A stretch of DNA of 42,502 bases. Origin: Muribaculaceae bacterium. GTDB lineage: Bacteria > Bacteroidota > Bacteroidia > Bacteroidales > Muribaculaceae. Below, in pieces: positions 9,439 to 19,700 of this stretch. Position numbers and translations under genes: made by a program. Location: the NCBI GenBank assembly GCA_017505535.1, contig JAFVPD010000006.1:1-42502 (forward strand), given 5' to 3'. The notes below the pieces were generated by a model, which saw only the letters and a list, made by a program, of their open reading frames with translations, was not told the origin of the DNA and made no database searches. Numbering within the stretch: the first letter of the stretch is position 1; each line of letters starts with the position of its first letter.

Positions 9439-9729
9439 TTAATGAAACACTACCGAATTAATTACTTGCGCTCCAACAGCATGGTTCAAATCCTCAACAA
9501 GCCGAGAACGCATGAATTGCAATTCATTTTTAAGAGACGCCGATGAAATGTACACATGCAACACGCCATTATCGATAAATCGCCGTGTAGTGTAGCGATT
9601 AATGCCCGGGCCCACGACATCGGGCCAAGCAGCGCAAAGTTTGTATTCGTTAAAGGTGTTTCCCGATTCCGACTCTTTAAGAGCCTGCTCGATAATGTCA
9701 CCTATGAGTTGCGGGTGAGAACGTTTCAT
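9439..9729 (-). CDS. DUF721 protein (DciA-related)
   Basis: A protein of about 96 residues starting at the ATG at 9729, whose first bases overlap the recF stop as ATGA; a longer reading from 9774 lies inside recF and is unlikely. The DUF721 pattern is visible: an N-terminal helix (IGDIIEQALKES), then AAWPDVVGPGINRYT and VLHVYISSASLKNEL. DUF721 includes DciA, the helicase-loading factor of many bacteria that lack DnaC, and members often lie beside recF as here. The KH-like core is present. A role in DnaB loading is inferred from family and position only. Confidence 0.85.
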   Translation of the reverse strand: MKRSHPQLIGDIIEQALKESESGNTFNEYKLCAAWPDVVGPGINRYTTRRFIDNGVLHVYISSASLKNELQFMRSRLVEDLNHAVGAQVINSVVFH

Positions 9730-10835
9730 TGCGCAGAAGATAATGAAGTGAAAATACCATCTTGCACCTCCCAAATGCGATAATCTCCGCCAGTGCGCGA
9801 CATTATTTCATCAAGATGAGTGCGATTTGTATCGGTTACAAAAATCTGACCAAATGACGGTTGGGTTACCACTTCCATGATGCGTTCAACCCTTGAGGCA
9901 TCAAGTTTGTCAAAAATGTCATCGAGCAACAACATCGGTTTCATAGCCGTAGCATTCAACAAGAAGTCATATTGAGCCAGGCGCAAAGCAATCGTATAGG
10001 TTTTACATTGTCCTTGCGAGCCTGTTCGTCGCATTGGCATTCCCGACAACTCCATCTCAATATCATCGCGATGCGGCCCTACGGTAGTGTATTTCACGAT
10101 TTCATCGTGCCTACGAGCCTCGTTGAGCAAAGATTCCATCGTTACACCATCACCATTCAGCGCACTATTGTATTTTAGATGCACCACCTCGTTATCCCCT
10201 GCAACAGCTCTATAATATCGGTCAAAAATTTTCATCAGTTGTTCAACCCATTTTGAACGCGCTGAGTGAATATATGATGCCGAGATTTCCATAGCCATTT
10301 CTATCGCGAGATACAAATTGTGGTCAACAACACCATCTCTCAACAATTTGTTGCGTTGCTCAAGGCTACGATTATATCGTATCAAGTGGTCGAGATATTG
10401 AGTGTCACTTTGTGAAATCACCATATCCATGAAACGACGACGTTCCTCGCTTCCACCCCTTATGAGGTCAATGTCCTGAGGAGAAACCAATACCAATGGG
10501 AATGAGCCGATGTGGGCGCTTAGTCGCTGATATTCTTTGCCTTTGCGTTTTAATGATTTGCGTTTCCCTTTTGACATACCCAACGACAAGTCTTCGTCAA
10601 TGCCACGGCGCAAGTATTGTCCTTGGACAAGGCAAAAATCTTCACCTCGTCGCATAATCAACGTATCGTTCACGCCTGAGAAACTCTTGCAAAAGCTCAG
10701 GAAATATATTGCATCGAGCAAATTGCTTTTCCCCATACCATTGTTTCCGAGAAAGCAATTCACCTTGGGCGAAAACTCAAGGCGAGCCTCCGCGATGTTT
10801 TTAAAATTGTTTACCGATAGCGATTTCAGCAACAT
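9726..10835 (-). CDS. recF: DNA replication/repair protein RecF
   Basis: RecF is an ABC-type ATPase that works with RecO and RecR to load RecA at gapped DNA. The 369 residues carry a Walker A GNNGMGKS (30-37), the signature region with GPHRDD in the C-terminal half, and Walker B LLLDDIFDKLD near the end. Its ATG shares one base with the argF' stop (TAATG) and its stop overlaps the next start (ATGA), so it is translationally coupled on both sides. In many bacteria recF lies with dnaA-dnaN; here it is with argF' and the DUF721 gene. Confidence 0.96.
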   Translation of the reverse strand: MLLKSLSVNNFKNIAEARLEFSPKVNCFLGNNGMGKSNLLDAIYFLSFCKSFSGVNDTLIMRRGEDFCLVQGQYLRRGIDEDLSLGMSKGKRKSLKRKGKEYQRLSAHIGSFPLVLVSPQDIDLIRGGSEERRRFMDMVISQSDTQYLDHLIRYNRSLEQRNKLLRDGVVDHNLYLAIEMAMEISASYIHSARSKWVEQLMKIFDRYYRAVAGDNEVVHLKYNSALNGDGVTMESLLNEARRHDEIVKYTTVGPHRDDIEMELSGMPMRRTGSQGQCKTYTIALRLAQYDFLLNATAMKPMLLLDDIFDKLDASRVERIMEVVTQPSFGQIFVTDTNRTHLDEIMSRTGGDYRIWEVQDGIFTSLSSAQ

Positions 10836-11791
10836 TATTTGAGTCCTTCAAGAATGCGTTTAAGAACCACTTGAGCCGATATTTCACGATTGGCCGCTTC
10901 GGGAATCACAATCGAGCGAGGACTTTCAATCACGTCATCGCTCACAATCATGTTGCGACGCACCGGCAGGCAATGCATGAAGAACGCATTATTTGTCAAT
11001 GCCATTTTTTCGGTTGTAACGGTCCATGAGCGGTCTTGTGAAAGCACTTTGCCATAGTTGGGGTCGGCGTAAGCGCTCCAGTTTTTGGCATAAACAAAGT
11101 CGGCCCCTTCGAGCGCTTTATCTTGGTCGTATTCCACCGTTGCATTCCCTACAAATTGCGGATCGAGTTCATAGCCATGAGGGTGGGTAATCACAAAGTC
11201 ATAACCTGTTGCATTTATCCACTCAGCAAAAGAGTTGGGAACGGCTTGAGGCAGAGCTTTGGGGTGAGGAGCCCATGTCATCACGATTTTAGGGCGCTCA
11301 ACAGTCTTGAATTCTTCAATTGTAATGAGGTCGGCAAATGATTGCAACGGGTGACGAGTAGCCGCTTCCATAGAGAAAACCGGGCGTCCTGAATATTTGA
11401 TGAACTGATTGATGATTTTTTCTTCATAGTCATCTTTTTTTGACTCAAAACGGGCAAAAGATCTCACCCCAATCACGTCACAGTAGCAACCCATCACAGG
11501 AATTGCTTCAAGCAAATGCTCGGGTTTGTCACCATCCATGATCACTCCGCGCTCAGTTTCAAGCTTCCAAGCACCTTGATTGACATCAAGCACAATTACA
11601 TTCATGCCCAAGTTCAAAGCCGCTTTCTGAGTGCTCAAACGAGTGCGCAACGAAGAGTTAAAGAAAATCATCAACAGCGTTTTATTCTCGCCAAGATGTT
11701 TGTAGGCAAATCTGTTGGCTTTAACCTCAAGAGCCTCGTTGACCGCCTGGCGCAAATCGCCTATGTCGTTTACGTTAGTAAAATTTCTCAT
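10835..11791 (-). CDS. argF': N-succinylornithine carbamoyltransferase
   Basis: A 318-residue transcarbamylase of the Bacteroidetes ArgF' type, which carbamoylates N-succinyl-ornithine instead of ornithine in arginine synthesis. The carbamoyl-phosphate loop is SSLRTR (46-51) in place of the usual STRTR, and the C-terminal HCLP motif is at 273-276. Residue 90 is Pro (DGDKPEH); in published work on this family Pro at this position marks the N-succinyl enzyme of Bacteroides fragilis, while Glu marks the N-acetyl enzyme of Xanthomonas. It is first in an operon with recF, DUF721 and a thioesterase. A near-match -7 (TATATTTC) lies upstream, but no full promoter is clear. Confidence 0.92.
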   Translation of the reverse strand: MRNFTNVNDIGDLRQAVNEALEVKANRFAYKHLGENKTLLMIFFNSSLRTRLSTQKAALNLGMNVIVLDVNQGAWKLETERGVIMDGDKPEHLLEAIPVMGCYCDVIGVRSFARFESKKDDYEEKIINQFIKYSGRPVFSMEAATRHPLQSFADLITIEEFKTVERPKIVMTWAPHPKALPQAVPNSFAEWINATGYDFVITHPHGYELDPQFVGNATVEYDQDKALEGADFVYAKNWSAYADPNYGKVLSQDRSWTVTTEKMALTNNAFFMHCLPVRRNMIVSDDVIESPRSIVIPEAANREISAQVVLKRILEGLK

Positions 11792-11900
11792 TTTAAAATT
11801 GTTGGTTTATATGTTTTCTAAAATTGAGTGCAAGTTACTCAATAAATCGGAAATATACAACAAAGAGTTGTGCCATAATACACATTCTCACAAACCGAAA

Positions 11901-11938
11901 GAGGGTGAGCCAATATTGAGAAAATTTGGCCCACCCTC
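11901..11938 (-). terminator. Terminator of the peptide-transporter operon
   Basis: Arms 11901-11913 and 11926-11938 form a 13-bp stem with one wobble and a 12-nt loop. It lies 18 bp after the POT transporter stop. The minus-strand transcript continues with CUUUCGGUUU. Its core is nearly the same as the frdCAB terminator at 2707-2741. Confidence 0.7.
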
Positions 11939-11955
11939 CTTATTATATCTATTTT

Positions 11956-13515
11956 TTAATTAGTGACGCGTTCAAGCCATTTCACCATGCCGAGCATCAC
12001 TCCCATTGAGATTAAACACACGACAAGGAATACGGTCCAGCACAACCATAGAGGCCATTGGTTATACATCAACGGTCCAATCCAAAGCAATAAGTTACCT
12101 ACTGCTGTTGCACCAAGCCATAGCCCTTGACAAAGTCCAAGGAGATGTTTTGGCGCTACTTTTGACACGAATGATAGGCCAAGAGGCGAAATAAACAACT
12201 CTGCAACTGTCAAGAAGAAGTAAACAGCGATTAATACCCACCAATGGGCTTGGTTAGCAATTTGTTGAGCAATAGGGAGAGCTTTATAAACGTCGGCCGA
12301 AGGATAACCTTTTATAAAAGAGAACACAGCAAGGAATAAGAATGCCAAACCTGCAATAAACATACCAATTGCAATTTTACGAGGTGTTGAAATTTCTTTA
12401 CCTTTACGTGCTAAACTTGCAAACAATGCCATGATAATTGGAGTCAACACAATCACAAAGAATGGGTTGATTGCTTGCCAAATTTCGGGAGCAACAGCCG
12501 TAGAGTCAACAAAGTCGCGAGCAAAGAACGACAACGACATTCCATTTTGGTGGAATGAGAACCAGAAGAAAATCACAACACCTAGCACAGCAAAGAGAGC
12601 ATACATGCGTTGCTTTATCTCCTTAGCCATTGCGGCTTTTTCTTCAGCGGTATATTTCACTGATTCAACAGCTTTTTTCTTAGCAGGGGTAGGGAATATT
12701 CTTTGATAAACCATAAATACCACCAACGAAATGAGCATTGCTACAACCGAAGCGATAAAAGAGTAGTGAATACCTTCATTAAATACTTGAAGATAGCTTT
12801 GGCAAGAATTTGCAAGATCGGAAATCGAGCCTCCTGCTTGAACCATCATGTCGTTGAGATTGGCAAGCGCAGAAGCTTCCATAGCCGAAGAATTGGCAAT
12901 GAATTGGTGACAAAGTTCGGGGAGTTTTGCATTATAGATAAAGTCGTTTGCTTCGAGCCACCAAGCACGAAGGATTGGAGCCACAAAAGGAGCAATAAGA
13001 CCACCTACGTTGATAAATACATAGAAAATTTGGAAGCCAGAGTCACGTTTATCTTTGGCCTTAGCAAGAGCTTCGGGCCCTTTCTTCGCAGCTTCAGCTT
13101 CAAGGTCATCATACATTTGACCAACAACAGCCTGCAAGTTTCCTTTAAACAAGCCATTACCAAACGCAATCATAAACAATGCCACGCAAGTAAGCACTAA
13201 TAGCCATGTAGAGTTTTCGCTTGTAGCCAAAATGGGAATCGACAACACAACATAACCGATAGCCATTATGAGAAGCCCTGTTTTAATCGTTCCTTTATAA
13301 TTTTGCGATTTGTCAGCAATAAAACCGCCAAGCAACGCAAGAATATAAATTCCCGCATAGAAGCACGAATAGATAGTACCTGATGTTTCTTCGCTTAGTC
13401 CGAATTTAGAGCAAAGGAATAACACCAAAACCGCATTCATGATGTAATAACCGAAACGTTCTCCCATGTTGGCAAGAGCGGCCGGAATGAGTCCTTTAGG
13501 ATGGTTTTTAAACAT
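11956..13515 (-). CDS. POT/PTR-family proton-coupled oligopeptide transporter
   Basis: A 519-residue inner-membrane protein with about 12-14 hydrophobic segments that should import di- and tripeptides with protons. The N-terminal signature NMGERFGYYIM (the ExxERFxYY-type motif that couples protons) is clear, and FYVFINVGGLIAPF matches the second family signature. It is the third gene after a glutaminyl cyclase-like peptidase and sufE, 28 bp from sufE, and is followed by a terminator. The inserts between helices 4-5 and 6-7 are long, as usual in Bacteroidetes members. Confidence 0.93.
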   Translation of the reverse strand: MFKNHPKGLIPAALANMGERFGYYIMNAVLVLFLCSKFGLSEETSGTIYSCFYAGIYILALLGGFIADKSQNYKGTIKTGLLIMAIGYVVLSIPILATSENSTWLLVLTCVALFMIAFGNGLFKGNLQAVVGQMYDDLEAEAAKKGPEALAKAKDKRDSGFQIFYVFINVGGLIAPFVAPILRAWWLEANDFIYNAKLPELCHQFIANSSAMEASALANLNDMMVQAGGSISDLANSCQSYLQVFNEGIHYSFIASVVAMLISLVVFMVYQRIFPTPAKKKAVESVKYTAEEKAAMAKEIKQRMYALFAVLGVVIFFWFSFHQNGMSLSFFARDFVDSTAVAPEIWQAINPFFVIVLTPIIMALFASLARKGKEISTPRKIAIGMFIAGLAFLFLAVFSFIKGYPSADVYKALPIAQQIANQAHWWVLIAVYFFLTVAELFISPLGLSFVSKVAPKHLLGLCQGLWLGATAVGNLLLWIGPLMYNQWPLWLCWTVFLVVCLISMGVMLGMVKWLERVTN

Positions 13516-13543
13516 AATTGAGACTTATTTTAGGTGTTAATAA

Positions 13544-13975
13544 TTATTGTTGAGTTTGTTGTTTAGCTTTGAAAGCAAGGGCATACATTTTCATTTGTTT
13601 CACCATTGCCACAAGTCCATTGCTACGAGTTGGCGACAAGTGTTCCGACAAACCGATGCGGTCGATAAAATACAACTCGGCCGTCAAGATTTCATCGGGA
13701 GTATGTTGCGAAAGCACGCTGATGAGCATCGATATAATTCCTTTGACTATAACTGCGTCGCTATCGGCCGTATATACGACTTTCCCATCAATCAATTCGG
13801 CATTCAGCCACACACGGCTTTGGCAACCTTCAATGATGTGAGAAGGAGTCTTATATTGCTCATCGATAGGAGGAAGAGTATTCCCAAGATCGATGATGCA
13901 CGCATATCGGTCCATCCAATCTTCAATCTCGGAGTATTCGGCGATGATGTCGTCTTGTATTTGATTAATTGTCAT
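13544..13975 (-). CDS. sufE: SufE-family sulfur acceptor
   Basis: A 143-residue cytosolic protein expected to accept persulfide sulfur from a SufS-type cysteine desulfurase and pass it on for Fe-S cluster assembly. C51 in IIEGCQSRVWL is the conserved acceptor cysteine, and the helical C-terminal part (GLSEHLSPTRSNGL) fits the family. It begins 11 bp after the M28 peptidase gene and ends 28 bp before the transporter, so it is probably cotranscribed with both. No other suf gene is in the window. Confidence 0.93.
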   Translation of the reverse strand: MTINQIQDDIIAEYSEIEDWMDRYACIIDLGNTLPPIDEQYKTPSHIIEGCQSRVWLNAELIDGKVVYTADSDAVIVKGIISMLISVLSQHTPDEILTAELYFIDRIGLSEHLSPTRSNGLVAMVKQMKMYALAFKAKQQTQQ

Positions 13976-13986
13976 TATCTTCAGTT

Positions 13987-14970
13987 TTATTTTTGTTTAT
14001 AGATTGTGTTCATAACAACTTGTCCCACAGCCTTGAGCGAATTGCGATCAATTGAGTTGATATCGTCGTCCAAAGTGTGCCACGTTGGTGGGAATGACCC
14101 TGTTGCGGGATTGGCACATTCGATTATATCGATGCATGGGATGCCGGCTTGATTGATATATACATGGTCGTCGGTAACGGCACCACGTCGCTCGTTGGGG
14201 AATTTGTCACCAAATCCTGCAGACGCCGCCTCGGCCCATATTATATCATTTACTTGTGGTGCATAATATTCCGAAAAATATTCACGATAGAACTTGGCAT
14301 CAATGCCTCCGACAATATCAAGAAGAATACCCAGCACAGGCATTGTGGCCGGGGTGTATGGCATGTTTTCAACCCAATACTGAGTCCCCAAGCACCACGA
14401 ATTGTCATCGCCACCTGTATTTCCATAATCTTCGGCATCGGTGAAAAGCATATCCACTCCCACACTTGGCGCATTCAATCCTAAGTTGCGCGCGATTTCA
14501 AGCAAAACGGCAACACCGCTGCCTCCGTCATTAGCCCCGGGAATGGGCATCGAATGTTTCGACGCATCGGTTTCAGCATCGGCCCAGGGTCGAGTGTCCC
14601 AATGCGCAACCAGCAATAAACGCTTAGGCGCAGAAACATTATATCGCGCCATTATGTTGTTGATGGGGAGTTTATCTCCATTAAATGCCACGACGGTTGT
14701 TTTTTGTTGCAATACAGTGTCGGCGCCATAACTACGCAACGTCTCAACAAGATAGTCGGCACAACGATTGTGGGCCTTAGTGCCGGGCACTCTGGGGCCA
14801 AAATCAAGTTGTGCTTGAATATATTTATAGGCGCTGTCGGCCATAAACTGCACCTGAGGGAGTTGGTTGCTTTGGGGTGTAGTTGTGGTCTCCTGAGTCG
14901 TGGAAGACCCGGCACTACACGCAGTTGCAATTGCAATCAAAACAGCCAATGCCAATAATTGAATTTTCAT
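13987..14970 (-). CDS. M28-family lipoprotein, probable glutaminyl-peptide cyclotransferase
   Basis: A 327-residue lipoprotein (signal ending ATAC, Cys18, then a Ser/Thr/Gln-rich linker to about residue 36) with the zinc aminopeptidase fold. H123 and D125 (AHWDTRP), D148 (PGANDGGSG), the acidic pair E180/D181 (FTDAEDYG), D218 (LLDIVGG) and H298 (PTWHTLDDD) are the expected metal and catalytic positions. The HWDTRPWADAE and WHTLDDDINSID segments fit type II glutaminyl cyclases, which in Bacteroidetes convert exported N-terminal Gln to pyroglutamate. An M28 aminopeptidase remains the alternative. It leads an operon with sufE and the POT transporter, from the promoter at 14990-15020. Confidence 0.85.
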   Translation of the reverse strand: MKIQLLALAVLIAIATACSAGSSTTQETTTTPQSNQLPQVQFMADSAYKYIQAQLDFGPRVPGTKAHNRCADYLVETLRSYGADTVLQQKTTVVAFNGDKLPINNIMARYNVSAPKRLLLVAHWDTRPWADAETDASKHSMPIPGANDGGSGVAVLLEIARNLGLNAPSVGVDMLFTDAEDYGNTGGDDNSWCLGTQYWVENMPYTPATMPVLGILLDIVGGIDAKFYREYFSEYYAPQVNDIIWAEAASAGFGDKFPNERRGAVTDDHVYINQAGIPCIDIIECANPATGSFPPTWHTLDDDINSIDRNSLKAVGQVVMNTIYKQK

Positions 14971-14989
14971 TTAAACGTTTTTTGCGACG

Positions 14990-15020
14990 TAAAGATACAA
15001 AAACAATCCCTATTGCACAA
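14990..15020 (-). promoter_or_regulatory. Promoter of the M28-sufE-POT operon
   Basis: The minus strand has TTG (15018-15020), a 20-nt spacer and TATCTTTA (14990-14997), one base from the Bacteroidetes -7 consensus. It directly abuts the stop codon of the C69 dipeptidase gene and gives a leader of about 15 nt. Confidence 0.5.
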
Positions 15021-16667
15021 TTATTTAGAGCCAACAGATGGAGTCAACACCTTAAAGTGGTCGCCGGAGTCTTTCACAATTGAGCGATAATAGCGTTGAT
15101 CATATCCGGGGAACGTAGGATAGGCAGGAACACCCTCTGGAGTGTATTCAAACTCGCCGTTTTTCTCACGTTTCACGTTTCCATCAAGATATTTCACGAA
15201 GAGAAAATCACCCAAAGCCTTAAACTCTTTTGTTGAAGTTTCGGCCAAACGATTGGTGAGTTCAACAAACATTTTTCGAGCATCGGCATCGTTCATCTTC
15301 AATGCTTTCTTCTCGGCAACGGCCACCTCATCGGCGATTCCATCTTCCAACTTGTTTTGCACTTTGCGAATGTCGGGAATCATTTGCGAGTAACGGTTAT
15401 AGGCTTGGTTGGCAACATAGTTGTGCACCCAGAATGCAGCGTCCCACGATATGTGGTACATGTCACCGTTTCCGTGTTCGTAGCAATGTGGAGGAGTTGT
15501 CACACAGTTATAAACGGGGACATATACACATGTATTGGCATCATCAACGCCAAACCACAACACCCCTTTCATTGCGTCGGGGACGTCATCGCGCAACTGA
15601 GCGACAAAAGAGAACCCTGTTTGTTGAGTAGCAATTGCACGTTCATGAGTGTAGGTGATGCCATCAACATTATAGGTCAACGGGCGCCAACGATAAGGGA
15701 CAGCATAGGCACCGGCACCCATATCTTTGGTCATATCCATGGGAGTGTCTTCAAAGTGGTCGCGCATCATCCATTGCATTTCTCGGACCGAAACTTTTCG
15801 GTTGGGCTTAACCCACAACGGCATTGGCTCGCCTTCGCCCTTCATCACCCAATCGAGAGAAGATTCCATGCCATCGGCAAAACGATTGAAATAGGCCCAA
15901 ACACGACCATCACAACCACGCAATGCACCATAGTCGGTTATTGCATAGGCAAGCGAGAAGCTAAAATCCTCATCTTTACCTGAGAAATATCCTTGAGAAC
16001 GAGCAAAGTCAATGACATCGGGAGAGTATAGACAGTTTTCCTTATCGTTTAGTGGGAACTTGTGAATGCGTGAGTGATTGGCATGTCCCGAGATGCAATC
16101 GTCGGGGACTCTCATCGCCACCCACACAGCACCTTTACTTTTTCCGCCTTTGCCAATGAGCTCCATAATCCACACCTCTTTGCCGTCGGCAATAGAAAAA
16201 GACTCTCCGCTACTGGCATAGCCATGTTGTGCAACGAGTTGAGTCATCACATCAACCGCTTCGCGCGCAGTCTTTGCACGTTGCAAAGTAATATATATCA
16301 ACGAGCCATAGTCAATGATGCCCGTTGTATCGACCAACTCGGGACGGCCACCCCATGTGCTTTCGGCAATAGCCAATCCATGCTCGTTCATGTTTCCGAT
16401 GGTTGTATAGGTGTGAGCCACCTCGGGAATTTCCCCTAAGAACTTGCCTGTATCCCATTCAACCACGCGACGCATCGCGCCTTTGGCATGGTCGGCAGCA
16501 GGCTGATTATACAACTCGCCATACAGATTGTGGCTGTCGGCAGCATAGGTTATCATCACACTACCATCGGTAGTTGCACCGGGAGCAGCTATGAGACTTG
16601 TACAAGCATCGGCCGCACTATATCCGGCACATATTGCCATCACGGCAAGAAAAAGACGTTTTATCAT
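15021..16667 (-). CDS. C69-family dipeptidase
   Basis: A 548-residue N-terminal-nucleophile peptidase (PepD/U34 type). A short signal peptide (about 1-21) precedes C22, in ACTSLIAAPGATTDGS; in this family that Cys becomes the N-terminal nucleophile after processing. EHGLAIAESTWGG and GESFSIADGKEVWIMEL are further conserved segments. The export signal puts it in the periplasm, where it should split dipeptides. It has its own -7 box at 16693-16700. Next to the M28 protein and the POT transporter, it completes a peptide-processing cluster. Confidence 0.92.
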   Translation of the reverse strand: MIKRLFLAVMAICAGYSAADACTSLIAAPGATTDGSVMITYAADSHNLYGELYNQPAADHAKGAMRRVVEWDTGKFLGEIPEVAHTYTTIGNMNEHGLAIAESTWGGRPELVDTTGIIDYGSLIYITLQRAKTAREAVDVMTQLVAQHGYASSGESFSIADGKEVWIMELIGKGGKSKGAVWVAMRVPDDCISGHANHSRIHKFPLNDKENCLYSPDVIDFARSQGYFSGKDEDFSFSLAYAITDYGALRGCDGRVWAYFNRFADGMESSLDWVMKGEGEPMPLWVKPNRKVSVREMQWMMRDHFEDTPMDMTKDMGAGAYAVPYRWRPLTYNVDGITYTHERAIATQQTGFSFVAQLRDDVPDAMKGVLWFGVDDANTCVYVPVYNCVTTPPHCYEHGNGDMYHISWDAAFWVHNYVANQAYNRYSQMIPDIRKVQNKLEDGIADEVAVAEKKALKMNDADARKMFVELTNRLAETSTKEFKALGDFLFVKYLDGNVKREKNGEFEYTPEGVPAYPTFPGYDQRYYRSIVKDSGDHFKVLTPSVGSK

Positions 16668-16692
16668 AATTTCTAATTTTCAAATTAAAGTC

Positions 16693-16700
16693 CAAAGATA
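16693..16700 (-). promoter_or_regulatory. -7 box for the C69 dipeptidase gene
   Basis: TATCTTTG on the minus strand, 25 bp before the ATG at 16667, is an exact TAnnTTTG match. No TTG is found at 19-20 nt, so the -33 half is weak. Confidence 0.45.
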
Positions 16701-16729
16701 CGAAAATTAATGCGAAACACCATCACAAA

Positions 16730-19700
16730 TCAGTCAGAGTCTGAATTCTTCGTATCCTCATAACTCTTAGGGAAATACTCCGGCATATCGGGGTCATATT
16801 TGACCTCATCAATTTGACCCGAGTCAAGATACCATACATATCCACGAACTAAGTCGTGACCCATTTCATGAAAATGTTTCATGTAGGAATTCACCTGGCA
16901 TAGATAGTCTTTTTTGGTCCGTCCAAATTTATAGTCAATAATATCGATACCACCATCAGCGGTCCACACCACACGATCGGGACGTTTGTTCAGTATCATT
17001 TCGTTATTCTTCTCATCGGTGTAACGGAAGTATATTTTGCGCTCGGTGATCACCTGTTTATATCCGTCAAACCACTTAGATACTCTATCACCTGAAACCG
17101 CTTGCTGCAAAAATTCACAAATTTCATCGGCTTCGGCCTTTGGCAATTGATTGCGATAGGCATATCGAGCTACCGCAACCGGTACGTCCGCCCCACGACG
17201 CACATTGTTCATTATGGCATGAAGAATAATGCCTCGGTCACGCGGCTTTGTAATGTCAAGGGAATCCTCAATCTGGCTATTGTTCCACACCTCGTCATGG
17301 CTGACCGAGTAATAGTTTGGGACCTTGATGATTTCCACTTTTTTCTTCTTTTCATCATCAACATAGGTTGTGGGGCTGCCTATCTTGAGTATACCATCTT
17401 CAAATTTATCGGCAAGAGACACAAAAATTTCCCTATCTTCAGGTTTAAGTTTGTCTCTAAACTTAGCTTCATGGGTTTTACAAAATGCCTCGCTCGCAAC
17501 AATAATTGCATTCTCAATCAAATTCCCCACGTGACCGACTTTGTCATCTTCTTTGGAGCTTGATGGCTTGCGATAGCTCACGATGAGTTCATCTACGGCA
17601 CGCGTAAAAGCCACATAGGTTGCATTAAGTTGGTCAACCAATTCGGCGTCTCGGTTTCGTTCATACTGTTCCTTAAATGCCGTTGATGTCAAATAATCGG
17701 CTCCACTTAATGGGATAAACGGAGGCACGACGGAGCGGTCGGCAATCTCGGGGAACGCATTGGCTGAGTGAAACCATTTTACGTCGGTGTTCTTTATCAT
17801 TTCCCAGGCAGCCACAGGAATGTGAACACATCGGAATTCCAGCCCTTTTGATTTGTGAATTGTAATCACTTTTATTGCGTCGATCGAGTCGGGGAATGAC
17901 AATCCCATTTTATATCCGCCATCATCCCACCATTTCAAGAATGAGCGCAAGTCACCGGCTCCACGCGAAGCAAAGTCAATGATAACGTCTTGGAACGCCG
18001 AGATGTAGATATTGTCGTTTTCTATCAACTCTTGCGGCACATAATTGGATATAATTATGTCAACAATCGAAGACAGGCTCACGCACTCCATTGATTGCAC
18101 AATTTGAGCGAGGGGCTCTGTTTCTTTGCGTTTTTTTAATGCTATTTGCAATGCTTCGTTCAGCTCCAGGCCTTGGCTAACGCCTTGCTCAAAGATGCTT
18201 AGGAAGCGGCTTACCTCACTATCGGAGGTTTTGTATTTGCCGGCTGCGCCACGTTCGGGCGATTCAAGGAAACGCAACACACTCACAATGAGTCTTACAG
18301 CATTGGAATTTCCTATTTGCAACGCCCCATCAGAAAGGAGTTTCAATCGCGGATATTGAGGGTCGGAATTCTGTTTTTCAAGAAGATAGGCGATTGCACT
18401 GCGGCCATGGATCCCATCTCTCACAAGTATCGCAATGTCGGATTGTTTATAGCCCGACTCTAATTGACGCTTGATTTCTTTTGCCATCAAATCAAAAGCT
18501 ATCTCATTGTATTCACTGCCCGTTCGTGATACATTGACACGATTGAATAATACATAACCGCGGTGCTCCCGACGTTTTGGCGATACTTGCTGCGCTACAT
18601 TACCATACAAATGTTCCAAGCCTAACTCACCGGCAATCGCAGTGAACAACGTATTGTTAAATCTCACAACATCGGCCGAACTGCGCCAATTGGTGTTGGA
18701 AGAAATATCATTGCCCCGTTCCGTAATTTGCCCTTCATATTGAGCACCCACTTGGGTTTGTAACAAAGTGGGATCGGAATCACGGAAACGATAGATGCAC
18801 TGTTTCTCATCGCCAATGATGAGGTTGTCTTGATTCTGAGACAAGCTTTCAGAGATGAGAGGGCGCAAGTTTTCCCATTGTAATCGTGAGGTGTCCTGAA
18901 ACTCATCAATCAAGAAGTGCTTCAATGCAGTGCCCACTCGTTCATATATAAAAGGCAATTCATCTTCCGAGATTATCCGTTTCAAGATGTCATTAGTATC
19001 GGAAAGAAGAATGAGATTATTTTCTTGTCGATATCGATCAATTTCTCTAAGCACGCCCGACAATAATCCCAACATATAGATATTGTCACACGCGTTTTGA
19101 TATAGCCTAAATTTGCGCACATTGTCATGTATAGCATAAATTGCATCAACATACAATTCATCAAAACCCGGAGGTACTTGACTGATATATTTTTTGGTAT
19201 ATCGTATTGACTGATCGTCAATATTTTCCAATATTTTTGTTATTCCGGCGGGGAATTCCTTCATAATGCCGTTTGCCACCGATTTAATTGTTCCGCGAGT
19301 TGTTTGGGACAAATGGGCTTCGGTACAATCGGGCAAAATCTCCAGCAATCGGCGAGCCGATGATGTCATTAAGTTATACAATCGACGACGCTCGGCTATG
19401 ATGAACTCTTCAAATTTCAAAATTTTTTCTTCATCTTGGACATACTCCAAAATTGCTTCTGAATTAATTTTGAACTCATCTTTATACATGTCTTTGACAA
19501 ACTTCACGATACTGCCATATATATTTGATGAGCGATTGAACAGATTGAACCCCTTTTCACTCTCAAAGAGAGCCTTCATGTATTTTTTGAGCCAATATAT
19601 CAACATTGCACGCCGTTTAGCGACCTCGGAATCAATTGAAGATAGTGGAGCGTTGAGGGTTGAGAATAAATCGCTCACGCCACTCATTATGGCAAGATTG

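Noticed and set aside
9439..9774. Longer start for the DUF721 protein at 9774
   Set aside because: The extra 15 residues lie inside recF and are unlike the family N-terminus; the ATG at 9729 overlaps the recF stop as ATGA, the usual coupling.
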